In this document: piece by piece, positions 7,117 through 7,577 of the stretch
How the letters are laid out: each line of letters starts with the position of its first letter
Numbering within the stretch: the stretch's first letter is position 1
NCBI GenBank assembly: GCA_945897395.1
Contig: CAMDFE010000065.1
Coordinates: forward strand, 1 to 7,577
Reading direction: 5' to 3'
From: Chryseobacterium gleum
Lineage (GTDB): Bacteria > Bacteroidota > Bacteroidia > Flavobacteriales_D > Sanyastnellaceae
Length of the DNA stretch: 7,577 nt
Program-made: the position numbers and the translations under genes
The notes under the pieces: model-generated
What the model saw: only the letters and a program-made list of their open reading frames with translations
Database searches by the model: none
What the model was told of the DNA's origin: nothing

Positions 7117-7136
7117 AAAAAACCCACCGAAGTGGG
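7117..7136 (-). terminator. Intrinsic terminator of the amino acid permease gene (UUCG loop)
   Basis: On the minus strand CCCAC (7136 side reads CCCAC at 7136-7132), loop TTCG (7131-7128) and GTGGG (7127-7123) form a perfect 5-bp GC-rich stem on a cUUCGg loop, followed directly by six Ts (7122-7117). It starts 24 bases after the permease stop. The opposite strand has only a weak T run after the stem, so the minus direction is the functional one. Confidence 0.85.
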
Positions 7137-7160
7137 CTTTTAGTCTTTATTAACCGAATG

Positions 7161-7577
7161 TTATTTTGATTTTTTCTTTCCGTAAACGTAATAAACAACT
7201 GCTCCAACAGGAATAACCATAAGTCCGAAGTACGCAGCAGGATCATCGCTCAATGCATTTTTTACAATGAACCAGGCAACTACTGCAATGAACAATACAG
7301 GTAAGACAGGGTAAAGTGGCGATTTAAAAATGCCATCTGTTTGTCCCATTTTTTTCATTCTGAAAACAAATATTCCAGAACAAGCCAACGCTAAGAAGAA
7401 CCACTCTGTAATTGTAACGTAGGTATATAGTGCTTCGAATTTTCCCCAGACGAAGATGAGAACGATTGCCCAAGCCGATTGCAAAAGAATTGCATTTACG
7501 GGGACACCGAATTTCGGATGTGATTTTCCGAACGCTTCGAAGAATAGTCCTTCATTCGACATCTGTTGAACAATGCG
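7161..7577 (-). CDS. APC-superfamily amino acid permease, C-terminal part (cut by window edge)
   Basis: The open frame continues to the window edge, so the N-terminal two-thirds or so is missing; 138 residues are visible. The first apparent ATG (7562) is internal: the five codons upstream (RIVQQ) read on into MSNEGLFFEAFGKSHPKFG. That stretch matches the conserved cytoplasmic loop of APC transporters of the amino acid/polyamine type, where 'dGLFF..f.kvHpkf.tP' precedes a helix. Four hydrophobic segments follow: roughly NAILLQSAWAIVLIFVW, VTITEWFFLALACSGIFVF, PVLPVLFIAVVAWFIV and FGLMVIPVGAVVYYVY, ending in a basic tail GKKKSK. This corresponds to helices 9-12 of a 12-helix inner-membrane permease. 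The substrate cannot be judged from this part. It has its own terminator (7117-7136), so it is not in one operon with HU. Confidence 0.85.
   Translation of the reverse strand, partial: RIVQQMSNEGLFFEAFGKSHPKFGVPVNAILLQSAWAIVLIFVWGKFEALYTYVTITEWFFLALACSGIFVFRMKKMGQTDGIFKSPLYPVLPVLFIAVVAWFIVKNALSDDPAAYFGLMVIPVGAVVYYVYGKKKSK

Noticed and set aside
1..7577. CRISPR array, tRNA/rRNA genes, insertion sequence or phage genes
   Set aside because: No regularly spaced repeats, structural RNA sequences, transposase motifs or flanking inverted repeats were seen on either strand.

Overview
The window looks like an ordinary chromosomal segment from a member of the Bacteroidota, most likely a flavobacterium-like lineage. 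Four signals point there: a C-terminal type IX secretion (T9SS) sorting domain at the left edge, a DNA polymerase III alpha subunit with an N-terminal DnaQ-like exonuclease fused to it, a promoter of the Bacteroidota type (TTG...TAnnTTTG) in front of the HU gene, and gene starts without Shine-Dalgarno sequences. I cannot name the genus.

Layout from left to right. Positions 3-164 (+) hold the last 53 residues of a secreted T9SS cargo protein that begins outside the window. Everything else is on the minus strand. Reading in the direction of transcription: the 3' part of an APC-family amino acid permease (7577-7161, cut by the window edge) ends in a UUCG-loop terminator. A 223-base intergenic region follows, with a good promoter for an HU-family nucleoid protein (6937-6665). 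HU ends in a second UUCG-loop terminator. Seven bases after its T-tract comes a probable operon: trmH-type tRNA/rRNA 2'-O-methyltransferase (6606-5935), a 12-TM MATE exporter (5942-4575, overlapping trmH by 8 bases) and the 1454-residue dnaE (4525-161, after a 49-base gap). dnaE converges with the T9SS gene, and the two stop codons are interlocked in one TTAA.

Functionally this is replication, RNA modification, nucleoid and transport housekeeping. I see no sign of a mobile element, CRISPR array, defence island or previously undescribed system. The points most worth a second look are the DnaE architecture (fused intact exonuclease plus a PHP domain that has lost most of its metal ligands), the placement of a strong terminator directly before the trmH start codon, and the interlocked convergent stops. 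About 97% of the window is coding. The many open frames antisense to dnaE and the MATE gene are judged to be shadows.
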